From Polaribacter sp. WD7 (GTDB lineage: Bacteria > Bacteroidota > Bacteroidia > Flavobacteriales > Flavobacteriaceae), in contig NZ_QPEJ01000017.1 of the NCBI RefSeq assembly GCF_003335085.1, forward strand, positions 62,001-126,000: a stretch of DNA of 64,000 nt. The letters run 5' to 3'. Every line of letters begins with the position of its first letter. The stretch's first letter is position 1. Under the pieces are notes generated by a model. It worked only from the letters and a program-made list of their open reading frames with translations, was not told the origin of the DNA and searched no databases. The translations under genes were made by a program, and so were the position numbers. Below, piece by piece: positions 24,428-33,405 of the stretch.

Positions 24428-24745
24428 TTAAAACCCCATTCCTGATATATTTGGCATACCACTTTTTGCAGCGGCAGCCATCTCTGTTTCGTTTATTTGG
24501 GTTGCTTTTTCTATGGCTTTATTTAAGGTAATGATTAAATAATCTTCTAACTCTTCTGCATCTTGTAATAAAGTTTCATCAATAGTAATTGCTTTTACTT
24601 CTCTATTTGCAGTTACAGTTACTTTAATTTTTTGATCAGCAGAAGCCTCATCAATCAATACCGTATTTAATCTTGTTTTTGTTTCTTCTACTTTTTGTTG
24701 AGCTTCTTTAAGCTTATCCATCATTCCTCCTAAATCTCCAAACAT
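24428..24745 (-). CDS. YbaB/EbfC nucleoid-associated protein
   Basis: 105 aa. The pattern '[20 protein letters not shown]' followed by '[17 protein letters not shown]' and '[14 protein letters not shown]'-like helix is the YbaB/EbfC family, which binds DNA as a tweezer-shaped dimer. The usual partner genes (dnaX, recR) are not adjacent here. It has a -7 element TAATTTTG at 24774-24781 on the minus strand and is divergent from the oligopeptidase gene. Confidence 0.93.
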   Translation of the reverse strand: MFGDLGGMMDKLKEAQQKVEETKTRLNTVLIDEASADQKIKVTVTANREVKAITIDETLLQDAEELEDYLIITLNKAIEKATQINETEMAAAAKSGMPNISGMGF

Positions 24746-24773
24746 AGTTTTATACTTTATAAGTTACAAGTAG

Positions 24774-24781
24774 CAAAATTA
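24774..24781 (-). promoter_or_regulatory. -7 promoter element of the ybaB-like gene
   Basis: TAATTTTG on the minus strand, 28 nt before the ATG at 24745. Confidence 0.55.
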
Positions 24782-24838
24782 CTATTTTCAGCAATACAAT
24801 GAAACTATAATTGAGTGATAAATTTCTTTTTTAAATCT

Positions 24839-24846
24839 TACATTTG
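24839..24846 (+). promoter_or_regulatory. -7 promoter element of the oligopeptidase B gene
   Basis: TACATTTG, followed by 'CAACCGCC', 21 nt before the ATG at 24868. The in-frame TTG at 24844 lies inside this element and is rejected as a start. Confidence 0.6.
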
Positions 24847-24867
24847 CAACCGCCCAATACTAATAGA

Positions 24868-26976
24868 ATGATGAAAATGACTGATGCCAAAGCCCCTATA
24901 GCAGATAAAATTCCTGTTGAAATAAAAAAACACCAAGATGTAAGAGTAGATAATTATTTTTGGATGCGTTTGTCTGATGAACAAAAATTAGCTGAAATTA
25001 GAGATAATCAAACCCAAAAAGTGATTGATTATCTAGAGGAAGAAAATGCTTATTACGAAGCTGTTACCAGAGGAGCAAAAACTTTCCAAGATCAATTGTT
25101 TGAAGAGATGAAAGGTAGAATTAAAGAAGATGATGCTTCTGTACCTTATAAAAGCAATGGATATTTTTATAGTACACGTTATGAAAAGGGAAAACAATAT
25201 CCTATTTATAGTAGAAAACTCGAAAACTTAGAGGCTGAAGAAGAAATTTTATTTGATGTAAATAAAATGGCAGAGGGTTTTGAGTATTATCAATTAGGAG
25301 GCTTAAATGTTTCACCTAACAATAAATTAGCGGTTTTTGCTACAGATACAGTAAGTAGAAGACAGTATTTTTTACGTATAAAAAATTTAGAAACAGGAGA
25401 GATTTATCCAGACATTATAGAAAATACGACTGGAGGCTCTGTTTGGGCCAATGATAATAAAACAATTTTCTACACAAAAAAAGATCCAATTACACTAAGA
25501 AGTATCAAAATTTTTAGACATGTGTTGGGTACACCAACTTCTGAAGATGTAGAGGTTTATCATGAAAAAGATGAAACTTTTGGCACTTATGTTACCAAAT
25601 CTAAATCTAAGAAATATATTATTATAGGTTCTTATAGTACTGTTTCTACAGAAGCTCAGTTTATAAAAGCAGATAATCCAACAGAAGAGTTTACACTTTT
25701 TCAAAAAAGAGAACGAGATTTAGAATACTCTGTTTCTCATTACGGAGAGCATTTTTACATCTTAACCAACAAAGACAAGGCTACGAATTTTAAATTAATG
25801 AAAACCTCAATTCACGCTACTGAAAAAGAGAATTGGGTAGATGTCATATCTCATAGAGAAGATACTTTATTAGAAGATTTTTCTATTTTTAAAGATTTTT
25901 TAGTTTTAGAAGAACGTAACAATGGCTTAAATAAAATAAGGTTTAAAAGTTGGGACAATACAAAAGATTATTATTTACCTTTTGAAGAAGAAGCATATGC
26001 GGCAGATGTTTATGCAAACCCAGAGTTTGATACAGATATTATTCGTTATTCTTACAATTCTTTTACAACTCCTAATTCTATTATTGATTTCAATATGAAA
26101 TCACAAGAAAAAGAAATAAAAAAAGAGCAAGAAGTACTAGGTGGTAAGTTTAACAAAGAAAATTACATTAGCAAGAGAGTTTGGGCAATAGCAAGAGATG
26201 GCAAAAAAATAGCGATTTGTTTGGTATATCATAAAGATACAGAATTAAATAGCAGTACGCCTCTTTTACAATACGCCTATGGTTCATACGGTTACACCAT
26301 TCCAGATAGTTTTTCTACAACACGCCTAAGTTTATTAGATAGAGGTTTTGTGTACGCTTTAGCGCATATAAGAGGAAGCGAATATTTAGGAAGAGATTGG
26401 TATGAAGATGGTAAGATGTTACAAAAGAAAAATACATTTTACGATTTTATAGATTGTTCTAAATTTTTGATAGAAAATAGCTATACATCACCAAAACACC
26501 TTTACGCTATGGGTGGTTCTGCAGGTGGTCTATTAATGGGGGCAATTATCAATATGAATCCAGAATTATACAACGGAATTATTGCTGCTGTTCCCTTTGT
26601 AGATGTAGTTTCTACAATGATAGATGAAAGTATACCGCTAACTACAGGAGAATATGATGAGTGGGGAAATCCAAACAATGAAGAGTATTATCATTATATC
26701 AAATCCTATTCACCTTATGATAACGTATCCGCTAAAGCATATCCAAATATGTTAGTTACCACAGGTTTTCATGATTCGCAAGTACAGTATTGGGAACCAG
26801 CAAAGTGGGTGGCAAAATTAAGAGATTTAAAAACAGATAACAACGTTTTAATACTACATACAAATATGGAAACTGGTCATGGAGGAGCCTCAGGTAGATT
26901 TGATTCTTTAAAAGAAACTGCAAGAGATTATACCTTTTTGCTAAGTTTAGAAAACAAATTAGGATCTATAAATTAA
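24868..26976 (+). CDS. S9 family peptidase, oligopeptidase B type
   Basis: 702 aa from the ATG at 24868. The N-terminal part is the seven-bladed propeller of prolyl-oligopeptidase-type enzymes ('DNYFWMRLSDEQ', 'YQLGGLNVSPNNKLAVFATD'). The catalytic domain has the nucleophile Ser in 'AMGGSAGGLLMGAIINMNP' (about 551), Asp in 'TTGFHDSQVQYWEPAKW' (about 636) and His in 'METGHGGASGRF' (about 671). Oligopeptidase B cleaves peptides after basic residues. No signal peptide, so it is cytoplasmic or periplasm-negative. Confidence 0.92.
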   Translation: MMKMTDAKAPIADKIPVEIKKHQDVRVDNYFWMRLSDEQKLAEIRDNQTQKVIDYLEEENAYYEAVTRGAKTFQDQLFEEMKGRIKEDDASVPYKSNGYFYSTRYEKGKQYPIYSRKLENLEAEEEILFDVNKMAEGFEYYQLGGLNVSPNNKLAVFATDTVSRRQYFLRIKNLETGEIYPDIIENTTGGSVWANDNKTIFYTKKDPITLRSIKIFRHVLGTPTSEDVEVYHEKDETFGTYVTKSKSKKYIIIGSYSTVSTEAQFIKADNPTEEFTLFQKRERDLEYSVSHYGEHFYILTNKDKATNFKLMKTSIHATEKENWVDVISHREDTLLEDFSIFKDFLVLEERNNGLNKIRFKSWDNTKDYYLPFEEEAYAADVYANPEFDTDIIRYSYNSFTTPNSIIDFNMKSQEKEIKKEQEVLGGKFNKENYISKRVWAIARDGKKIAICLVYHKDTELNSSTPLLQYAYGSYGYTIPDSFSTTRLSLLDRGFVYALAHIRGSEYLGRDWYEDGKMLQKKNTFYDFIDCSKFLIENSYTSPKHLYAMGGSAGGLLMGAIINMNPELYNGIIAAVPFVDVVSTMIDESIPLTTGEYDEWGNPNNEEYYHYIKSYSPYDNVSAKAYPNMLVTTGFHDSQVQYWEPAKWVAKLRDLKTDNNVLILHTNMETGHGGASGRFDSLKETARDYTFLLSLENKLGSIN

Positions 26977-27010
26977 CAATGAAACATTTTTCATTTTTCA
27001 TTAATAAATG

Positions 27011-27018
27011 TACTTTTG
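27011..27018 (+). promoter_or_regulatory. -7 promoter element of the cysteate-synthase-like gene
   Basis: TACTTTTG matches TAnnTTTG, 54 nt before the ATG at 27073. The dyad at 27027-27061 falls entirely within the resulting leader. Confidence 0.6.
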
Positions 27019-27026
27019 CCCCTGCA

Positions 27027-27061
27027 ATCGAAAAAAGTAAAATTGTAAAACTTTTTTCGAT
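27027..27061 (+). promoter_or_regulatory. perfect 12-bp dyad in the leader before the PLP-enzyme pair
   Basis: ATCGAAAAAAGT (27027-27038) is the exact reverse complement of ACTTTTTTCGAT (27050-27061), with an 11-base loop. It ends 11 nt before the start codon. It could be an mRNA hairpin controlling ribosome access or a repressor site. Confidence 0.5.
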
Positions 27062-27072
27062 AATTAATTAGA

Positions 27073-28068
27073 ATGATTAGGAATCAAGGAATCACAAATT
27101 CAATATTAGAACTGGTAGGAGAGACACCTCTTATTAAACTGAATACGATTACTAAAAGCTTGCCAGGAACATATTATGCTAAGTTTGAAGCATTTAACCC
27201 AGGTCATTCTGCTAAGGATAGAATAGCACTTCATATTGTACAAGATGCAGAAAAAAAAGGAATTTTAAAGAAAGGAGCTACAATAGTAGAAACAACTTCT
27301 GGTAATACTGGGTTTAGTTTGGCAATGATAAGCATTGTTAAAGGTTATAAATGTATTTTAGCGGTTAGTGATAAATCTTCTAGAGATAAAATAGATTTAT
27401 TAAAATGTATGGGAGCAGAGGTACATGTTTGTCCTGCAAATGTGCCACCAGAAGATCCTCGCTCTTATTACGAGGTAGCCAAAGCTATTCATAAAAAAAC
27501 AAAAAACTCTGTATATATTAATCAATATTTTAATGAATTAAATACAGAGGCTCACTACAGAACTACTGGCCCAGAAATATGGGAACAAACTGAAGGTAAA
27601 TTGACTCATATTGTAGTAGCTAGCGGAACAGGAGGTACTATTTCTGGTTCAGGACAATATTTGAAAGAGAAAAATCCAAACATAAAAATTTTAGGAGTAG
27701 ACGCTATAGGTTCTGTGCTAAAAAAATATCATGAAACCAAAGAGTTAGATTTAAATGAGGTAAGTCCTTATAAAATAGAAGGATTGGGTAAAAATTTAAT
27801 TCCTACCGCTACAGATTTTGATATTATTGATGTCTACGAAAAAGTCTCAGATAAAGAAGCTGCCTTACAAGCCAGAGAAATCGTAAAAACGGAAGGTATG
27901 TTTCCTGGTTACACTAGTGGAGCAGTAATGCAAGCTACAAAACAGTATGCCAAAAAAGGTATGTTTACAGAAGAAAGTGTTGTGGTACTTGTCTTTCCAG
28001 ATCACGGATCTCGTTACATGAACAAGATTTATAGCGATGATTGGATGAAAGAAAATGACTTTATGTAA
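27073..28068 (+). CDS. cysteine-synthase-family PLP enzyme, probable cysteate synthase
   Basis: 331 aa, fold-type-II PLP enzyme. The Schiff-base lysine is in '[15 protein letters not shown]', the substrate loop '[14 protein letters not shown]' and the phosphate-binding '[15 protein letters not shown]' follow, and the C-terminus has '[12 protein letters not shown]'. The usual NPxGSVKDR of O-acetylserine sulfhydrylase is changed to NPGHSAKDR, arguing for a different nucleophile. The next gene encodes an alpha-oxoamine synthase; this neighbour pair is what is expected for capnine (sulfonolipid) synthesis in gliding Bacteroidota, in which cysteate made from phosphoserine or O-acetylserine plus sulfite is acylated. 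Function is inferred from context. A cysteine-synthase role remains possible. Confidence 0.75.
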   Translation: MIRNQGITNSILELVGETPLIKLNTITKSLPGTYYAKFEAFNPGHSAKDRIALHIVQDAEKKGILKKGATIVETTSGNTGFSLAMISIVKGYKCILAVSDKSSRDKIDLLKCMGAEVHVCPANVPPEDPRSYYEVAKAIHKKTKNSVYINQYFNELNTEAHYRTTGPEIWEQTEGKLTHIVVASGTGGTISGSGQYLKEKNPNIKILGVDAIGSVLKKYHETKELDLNEVSPYKIEGLGKNLIPTATDFDIIDVYEKVSDKEAALQAREIVKTEGMFPGYTSGAVMQATKQYAKKGMFTEESVVVLVFPDHGSRYMNKIYSDDWMKENDFM

Positions 28069-28152
28069 TTTTAATTCAATTTTAATGATTTGATAAACTG
28101 CAAAAAAAACGGTTACTTTGCAGTTCTTAACAAAATCAAAAAAACAGAGAAA

Positions 28153-29400
28153 ATGACGAAAGATTTATTTGATAAAATCGTTGCTGATAAAGGTCCTTTA
28201 GGAAACTGGGCAGAAAAAGCTGAAGGCTATTATGTGTTTCCTAAACTTGAAGGTCCAATCTCTAACAGAATGTCATTTAATGGTAAAAAAGTAGTTACTT
28301 GGAGTATTAATGACTATTTAGGTTTAGCCAATCATCCTGAAGTTTTAAAGGTTGATGGAGAGGCTGCAAGAGAGCATGGTATGGCTTACCCAATGGGGGC
28401 TAGAATGATGTCTGGACATACTCCTTATCATGAACAATTAGAGAAAGAATGTGCAGAATTTGTAGATAAAGAAAAGGCATACTTGTTAAATTTTGGGTAT
28501 CAAGGTATCATGTCTGCTATAGATGCTTTAGTTACCAAAAATGATATTATTGTTTATGATGTAGATACTCATGCCTGTATTATAGATGGTGTACGTTTGC
28601 ATCAAGGAAAAAGATTTGTTTACAAACACAACGACATGGAAAGCTTCGAAAAAAATATGAAGCGAGCTGTAAGAATGGCAGAGAAAACAGGGGGAGGTAT
28701 TTTAGCAATATCTGAAGGTGTTTTTGGAATGAGAGGAGAGCAAGGGCGTTTAAAAGAAATTTGTGCATTAAAAGAAAAATACAATTTTCGTTTATTGGTA
28801 GATGATGCTCATGGTTTTGGAACACTTGGAGAAGGAGGTAGAGGTACTGGTTTTGAACAAGGTGTACAAGATCAAATAGACGTTTACTTTGCAACATTTG
28901 CTAAATCTATGGCAGGTATTGGTGCTTTTTTAGCAGGTAATAAAGATGTTATTCAGTTTTTACAATACAATATGCGTTCTCAAATGTTTGCTAAATCGTT
29001 GCCAATGGCAATGGTTAAAGGGTCATTAAAACGTTTGGATATGATTCGTAAAATGCCAGAATTAAAAGATAAATTATGGGAAAATACCCGTAATTTACAA
29101 TCTGGTTTAAGAGCTGCTGGTTTTGATTTAGGTACAACACAAACATGTATTACTCCTGTATATTTAAAAGGAGATATTCCAGAAGCTATGGCTATGGTAA
29201 ATGATTTACGAGAAAATTATGGAATATTCTGTTCTATAGTTGTGTATCCTGTGATACCAAAAGGATTAATCATTTTAAGGTTAATACCAACAGCAACACA
29301 TACACAAGAAGATATAGATGAAACCATAACTGCCTTTTCAGGAATTAGAGAGAAATTAGAAAACGGTACTTACAAGAAAATTGCAGCAGCTATGATGTAA
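28153..29400 (+). CDS. alpha-oxoamine synthase, probable cysteate acyltransferase
   Basis: 415 aa from the ATG at 28153; an in-frame TTG at 28090 lies before a promoter-like TTACTTTG (28113-28120 region) and is not used. It is a fold-type-I PLP enzyme of the serine palmitoyltransferase/KBL/BioF group: 'TWSINDYLGLANHPEV', 'SGHTPYHEQLEKECAEF', cofactor-binding 'LVDDAHGFGTLGEGGRG' and Lys in 'ATFAKSMAGIGAF'. In Flavobacterium johnsoniae such a protein condenses cysteate with a fatty acyl thioester, the committing step to capnine, which gliding needs. Serine palmitoyltransferase activity is the alternative. A strong terminator follows. Confidence 0.8.
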   Translation: MTKDLFDKIVADKGPLGNWAEKAEGYYVFPKLEGPISNRMSFNGKKVVTWSINDYLGLANHPEVLKVDGEAAREHGMAYPMGARMMSGHTPYHEQLEKECAEFVDKEKAYLLNFGYQGIMSAIDALVTKNDIIVYDVDTHACIIDGVRLHQGKRFVYKHNDMESFEKNMKRAVRMAEKTGGGILAISEGVFGMRGEQGRLKEICALKEKYNFRLLVDDAHGFGTLGEGGRGTGFEQGVQDQIDVYFATFAKSMAGIGAFLAGNKDVIQFLQYNMRSQMFAKSLPMAMVKGSLKRLDMIRKMPELKDKLWENTRNLQSGLRAAGFDLGTTQTCITPVYLKGDIPEAMAMVNDLRENYGIFCSIVVYPVIPKGLIILRLIPTATHTQEDIDETITAFSGIREKLENGTYKKIAAAMM

Positions 29401-29420
29401 TTTTTACCTATATAGAATAA

Positions 29421-29449
29421 AAAAACCGAGTAATTTGCTCGGTTTTTTT
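29421..29449. terminator. bidirectional rho-independent terminator
   Basis: AAAAACCGAG (29421-29430) pairs with CTCGGTTTTT (29438-29447), loop of 7, T-run on both strands. It separates the convergent acyltransferase and TtcA-like genes. Confidence 0.9.
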
Positions 29450-29463
29450 GTATTCTATAAACA

Positions 29464-30261
29464 TCAATTGGCTAAAGATGTTGCAACAATTTTAGATTCT
29501 AAATTTTCAAAATCATATAAGTTGGTATCTAAGAGGTGAGAAGGAAATACATTCTGTAAAGCATTCATCATTATGGCATTTCTATTCGGGAATTCGGTTT
29601 CCCATTCAGTAATCATTTGCTTTACTTTTTTACGCTGTAAATTTTCTTGAGAACCACATAAATTACAAGGTATTATAGGGAAATTCATAAAATTAGCATA
29701 GGTTTCAATATCACTTTCTTTACAAAAAGCAAGAGGCCTTAACACAACCAAATCTCCAGTATCATTTTTAAATTTTGGTGGCATTGTTTCAAGTTTTCCT
29801 GAAAAAAATAAATTTAGAAAAAAGGTTTCTAAAATATCATTTCTATGGTGTCCTAAGGCAATTTTATTACAACCTAAGTCTTTAGCAGCTTCATATAAAG
29901 TGCCTCTTCGTAAACGAGAACATAAACTACAAGTTGTTTTTCCTTCAGGAGTTTTTTCCATTACAATTTTATAAGTATTTTTTTCTATAATTTTATAGTT
30001 AACACCTAAGTTTTCTAAATATCTAGGTAAAATTTCTTCAGGAAAATTAGGTTGTTTTTGATCTAAATTAACTGCAATTAGCTCAAATGAAATAGGTGCC
30101 ACTTTTTGGAAATACAATAAAAGGTCTAATAAAGTATAACTGTCTTTTCCTCCAGAAAGACATACCATAATTTTGTCGTTTTCCTCAATCATTACATATT
30201 GCTGAATAACTTCTGCAACAGCTTTCTGTAATTTTTTAGTAACTTGTTTTAGATTTTTCAT
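29464..30261 (-). CDS. TtcA-family tRNA 2-thiolation protein
   Basis: 265 aa from the ATG at 30261. The PP-loop SGGKDS is at residues 36-41; two CxxC motifs, '[15 protein letters not shown]' and '[18 protein letters not shown]', hold the iron-sulfur cluster, and '[19 protein letters not shown]' follows the first. TtcA-type enzymes thiolate cytidine 32 of tRNA. The GTG at 30267 lies in the promoter and is not the start. Divergence from TtcA to other PP-loop thiolases cannot be ruled out. Confidence 0.88.
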   Translation of the reverse strand: MKNLKQVTKKLQKAVAEVIQQYVMIEENDKIMVCLSGGKDSYTLLDLLLYFQKVAPISFELIAVNLDQKQPNFPEEILPRYLENLGVNYKIIEKNTYKIVMEKTPEGKTTCSLCSRLRRGTLYEAAKDLGCNKIALGHHRNDILETFFLNLFFSGKLETMPPKFKNDTGDLVVLRPLAFCKESDIETYANFMNFPIIPCNLCGSQENLQRKKVKQMITEWETEFPNRNAIMMNALQNVFPSHLLDTNLYDFENLESKIVATSLAN

Positions 30262-30266
30262 GAGCA

Positions 30267-30274
30267 CAAAAATA
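30267..30274 (-). promoter_or_regulatory. -7 promoter element of the ttcA-like gene
   Basis: TATTTTTG on the minus strand ends only 5 nt before the ATG at 30261, so the transcript would have almost no leader. Confidence 0.5.
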
Positions 30275-30301
30275 GTACTTTACAACTATTTTTGATACTG
30301 A

Positions 30302-31465
30302 TCATTTTCTTTTTAACGAAAGCAATCCTAAAATTGGTCCAATCGCTAAAATTGTAAAAATCCAATTGCTGTTTACGCTTAAAAAAATATAAGAAAGTAT
30401 TTGTATACTTACAATAGTTATGGCAAAACCAATACTATTTACAATAGTTAAGGCTGTACCTTTTTGGCTTGGGGTAGCATTTTGAGCAACCAAAGTAGAA
30501 AATTGTGGAGAATCTGCTATAACTACCATTCCCCAAAAAATTAAAAACAAAACATAGAGTATTTGCGAGCCTTGTAATACAGCAAGAGGAAATAGTACAC
30601 AACAAATTCCTGACAATAATAAACAAGATAAAGCTACTTGCTTAGAGCCAATTTTTTCAGCTAAGTAACCACCAATAATACAAGAAATACTTCCTACAGC
30701 AATAATTAGAAAAGATAATAGCGGAATGTTAAAAGAAACTGCTGTATGAGTATCTGAATAAATTTTTAAAAGTACAGGTACAAAAGCCCAAAAGGTATAC
30801 AGTTCCCACATATGACCAAAATACCCAAAAGCAGCTTTTCTAAAGTTTTTATTTTTGAAAACAGAAAAACAAATACTCAAGTCTAATTTTTTTCCTGCTT
30901 TTCTATAAGGCCCATTAGGTACAAAAAGCACCATTAAAAGTCCGCCAATAGCAGCTAAAGAAGAGGTGAAAAATAAAACACTTTTCCAAGAAAAGTTTTC
31001 TAAAATATCTTTTAATAAATGCGGTAAAGCTGTACCTAATACTAACGCACCAACCAAATACCCAAGAGATTTTCCTAAACCTTTGTTGAAATAATCTGTT
31101 GCTATTTTCATGCCTACAGGATAAATTCCTGCCAGAAAAAATCCAGTTAAAAATCGTAATATTAGTAAAGTACTTAAGGTTTGACTTTCTAAAACCAAGC
31201 CCAAATTAAAAGTAGCTCCTAAAAGTGCACTAAAGCAAAATACTTTAGCAGGCGCAAAACGATCTGCAATAGTAAATAAAGCAAAAAAAAGTGTTCCGCT
31301 AATAAAACCAAATTGTACAGCAGAGGTTAAGTGCCCTAAAGCATCATCATTTAGATTAAAATTATTAATCAAATCTGTAATAATTCCATTTCCAGCAAAC
31401 CATAAAGACGTGCAACAGAATTGTGAAATAATAATTATTGGAAGTATGTGTTTTGAAGTTTTCAT
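30302..31465 (-). CDS. MFS transporter
   Basis: 387 aa with about 12 predicted membrane helices and the short basic loop 'IADRFAPAKVFCFSAL' after helix 2, typical of the major facilitator superfamily. Another conserved point is 'GKSLGYLVGALVLGTALP' in helix 5 and the 'YLAEKIGSKQVALSCLL' loop before helix 8. The substrate is unknown. The gene is divergent from HMG-CoA lyase and 40 nt upstream of the TtcA promoter region. Confidence 0.85.
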   Translation of the reverse strand: MKTSKHILPIIIISQFCCTSLWFAGNGIITDLINNFNLNDDALGHLTSAVQFGFISGTLFFALFTIADRFAPAKVFCFSALLGATFNLGLVLESQTLSTLLILRFLTGFFLAGIYPVGMKIATDYFNKGLGKSLGYLVGALVLGTALPHLLKDILENFSWKSVLFFTSSLAAIGGLLMVLFVPNGPYRKAGKKLDLSICFSVFKNKNFRKAAFGYFGHMWELYTFWAFVPVLLKIYSDTHTAVSFNIPLLSFLIIAVGSISCIIGGYLAEKIGSKQVALSCLLLSGICCVLFPLAVLQGSQILYVLFLIFWGMVVIADSPQFSTLVAQNATPSQKGTALTIVNSIGFAITIVSIQILSYIFLSVNSNWIFTILAIGPILGLLSLKRK

Positions 31466-31508
31466 TTACAAACGAAAGTACCAAAAACATTCTTATAATT
31501 CAGATAAT

Positions 31509-31541
31509 TTGTATTTAACTTCAATACTTTAGTTATCTTTG
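31509..31541 (+). promoter_or_regulatory. promoter of the HMG-CoA-lyase gene (TTG ... TATCTTTG)
   Basis: A -33 TTG (31509-31511) and a -7 element TATCTTTG (31534-31541) are separated by 22 nt. The ATG at 31547 is 5 nt beyond the element, so the mRNA is likely leaderless or nearly so. Confidence 0.6.
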
Positions 31542-31546
31542 AAACG

Positions 31547-32401
31547 ATGAGAAACGTCAAAATCATAGAATGTCCAAGAGATGCAATGCAGGGTATAAAA
31601 TCTCATTTTATACCTACAGAAAAAAAAGCATTGTACATAAACTCTTTATTAAAAGTTGGTTTTGATACTATTGATTTTGGAAGTTTTGTATCTCCAAAGG
31701 CAATTCCTCAAATGAGAGATACAGCAGCAGTTTTAGCTCAACTAGACTTATCTAAAACCAAAAGTAAACTTCTGTCAATTATTGCAAATTTAAGAGGAGC
31801 CAATGATGCAGTTCAATTTGATGAAATAGATTATTTAGGCTATCCGTTTTCGATTTCTGAAAATTTTCAGATGCGAAATACACACAAAACTATAGCCGAA
31901 TCTATAAAAACATTACATGATATTCTTAATTTAGCAGATAAACATGATAAAGAAGTTGTAGCTTATTTATCTATGGGTTTTGGCAATCCTTATGGAGATC
32001 CTTGGAATGTTGAAATAGTTGCGGAATGGACAGAAAAACTTTCTGCTATGGGGGTTCAAATTTTATCTTTATCTGATACCATAGGAAGTTCCACACCAGA
32101 AGTCATAAAGTACTTATTCACCAATTTAATACCACAGTACCCTACCATAGAATTTGGTGCGCATTTGCACACAACACCAAATAAATGGCATGAAAAAGTA
32201 GATGCAGCTTATAAAGCTGGATGTAATCGATTTGATGGTGCCATTAAAGGTTATGGAGGATGCCCTATGGCAAAAGATGAATTGACAGGCAATATGCCTA
32301 CAGAAAAATTAATAAGCTATTTTACTACGCAAAAAGCTACAACAAATATAAAACCTATGAGTTTTGAAAGTGCTTATAATAAGGCATTAGAGGTTTTTTA
32401 A
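31547..32401 (+). CDS. hydroxymethylglutaryl-CoA lyase family protein
   Basis: 284 aa. The opening 'VKIIECPRDAMQGIKSHFIP' matches the DRE-TIM lyase start (ExPRDxxQ), 'TIDFGSFVSPKAIPQMRDT' follows, and 'EFGAHLHTTPNKWHEKVDAA' plus 'CNRFDGAIKGYGGCPMAKDE' carry the metal-binding histidines and the catalytic cysteine. Such enzymes split HMG-CoA into acetoacetate and acetyl-CoA in leucine breakdown. Length is normal. The 3' end overlaps the convergent alpha/beta hydrolase gene by 15 nt. Confidence 0.92.
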   Translation: MRNVKIIECPRDAMQGIKSHFIPTEKKALYINSLLKVGFDTIDFGSFVSPKAIPQMRDTAAVLAQLDLSKTKSKLLSIIANLRGANDAVQFDEIDYLGYPFSISENFQMRNTHKTIAESIKTLHDILNLADKHDKEVVAYLSMGFGNPYGDPWNVEIVAEWTEKLSAMGVQILSLSDTIGSSTPEVIKYLFTNLIPQYPTIEFGAHLHTTPNKWHEKVDAAYKAGCNRFDGAIKGYGGCPMAKDELTGNMPTEKLISYFTTQKATTNIKPMSFESAYNKALEVF

Positions 32402-33331
32402 AAAACGTAAAATAAGTTTATTTATTTCTTCTGGCTTTTCTTCCTGAATAAAATGTTTTGCATCAAGAATATGAACGTTTTCTTTTTCTATGTTCATCGT
32501 TTTTATAAGTTTAGTTTGTTGAGGTGCAAATTTTAGCATATTATCATGTTTTCCCCAAATAATGGCTGTGGGCTTATTAAAGCTGTTAACAACATTATCA
32601 TTTACGGGTAACTCATTACATGTTTTGCTAAAGAAGTAATACATAGCTCTTGTTTTGCCTTCTCTTAAAGGTTTTTTATAACCTTCTATTTCTGTTTTGG
32701 TCAAGTCATTTTTTTTGAGGCCTTTTTTAAATAAACCATTAAGCAACATATTAGTAGTTACACCGTTTTTGTACATCCACATTGCAAATTTTGAAAAAAC
32801 ACCTTTTTTCATTCGAATAGGAGGGTTAAATCCTTCCTCATAAATAATAGTGTTTAAGAGAATAAGATTATCTATTCTTTTAGGATTATTTTCTAACAAC
32901 GCCCAAGTCCATAGTCCACCAGCATCATGCGTTACATGTGTCCAAGTATCAATTTTTAAATTATTCATTAATTCTATGATTCTTTTGGCATGGTTTTTTT
33001 CGCTATAAATATCATATCCTTTAGGATTATCACTATTACCAAAACCAAGCATATCTGGTGCAATAACCCTGTAACCCTCGGTTACAAGACCATCAATCAT
33101 TTTTCTATACAACCAAGAAGATGAAGGTACACCATGTAGTAAAAGAATTGCTTCTCCTTGGCCTTTATCAATATATTTTATATTTCCATCTGATGATAAA
33201 AAAGATTTTTGTTGTGCTCTAAAATCTGTATAAGTTTGTGAAGTGGCATTTGTAATTTCTTTCTTTGACGCACAACTTATTAAAGCAAATAAGCATACTA
33301 TAAGAAAGAAATAAACTAATTTATTTAACAT
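32387..33331 (-). CDS. alpha/beta-hydrolase lipoprotein with Asp nucleophile
   Basis: 314 aa. A signal 'FFLIVCLFALISC' with lipobox Cys at residue 20 precedes an alpha/beta-hydrolase fold: 'ILLLHGVPSSSWLYRKMIDG' (oxyanion HG), 'THVTHDAGGLWTWAL' where the nucleophile elbow carries Asp, and a distal His in 'HILDAKHFIQEEKPEE'. An Asp nucleophile is typical of haloalkane dehalogenases and epoxide hydrolases, not esterases. The cleaved bond is unknown. Being a lipoprotein, it acts outside the cytoplasm. Confidence 0.85.
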   Translation of the reverse strand: MLNKLVYFFLIVCLFALISCASKKEITNATSQTYTDFRAQQKSFLSSDGNIKYIDKGQGEAILLLHGVPSSSWLYRKMIDGLVTEGYRVIAPDMLGFGNSDNPKGYDIYSEKNHAKRIIELMNNLKIDTWTHVTHDAGGLWTWALLENNPKRIDNLILLNTIIYEEGFNPPIRMKKGVFSKFAMWMYKNGVTTNMLLNGLFKKGLKKNDLTKTEIEGYKKPLREGKTRAMYYFFSKTCNELPVNDNVVNSFNKPTAIIWGKHDNMLKFAPQQTKLIKTMNIEKENVHILDAKHFIQEEKPEEINKLILRFLKNL

Positions 33332-33405
33332 ATGTCTATCTAATTTTATAGTCTATAAAAATAAGTAATTAAATAAAACTATTTACTTTTATACAAAAAA
33401 ATAGA

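Noticed and set aside
24844..24867. Upstream TTG start for the oligopeptidase B gene
   Set aside because: It lies inside the -7 promoter element TACATTTG, so it would not be transcribed.
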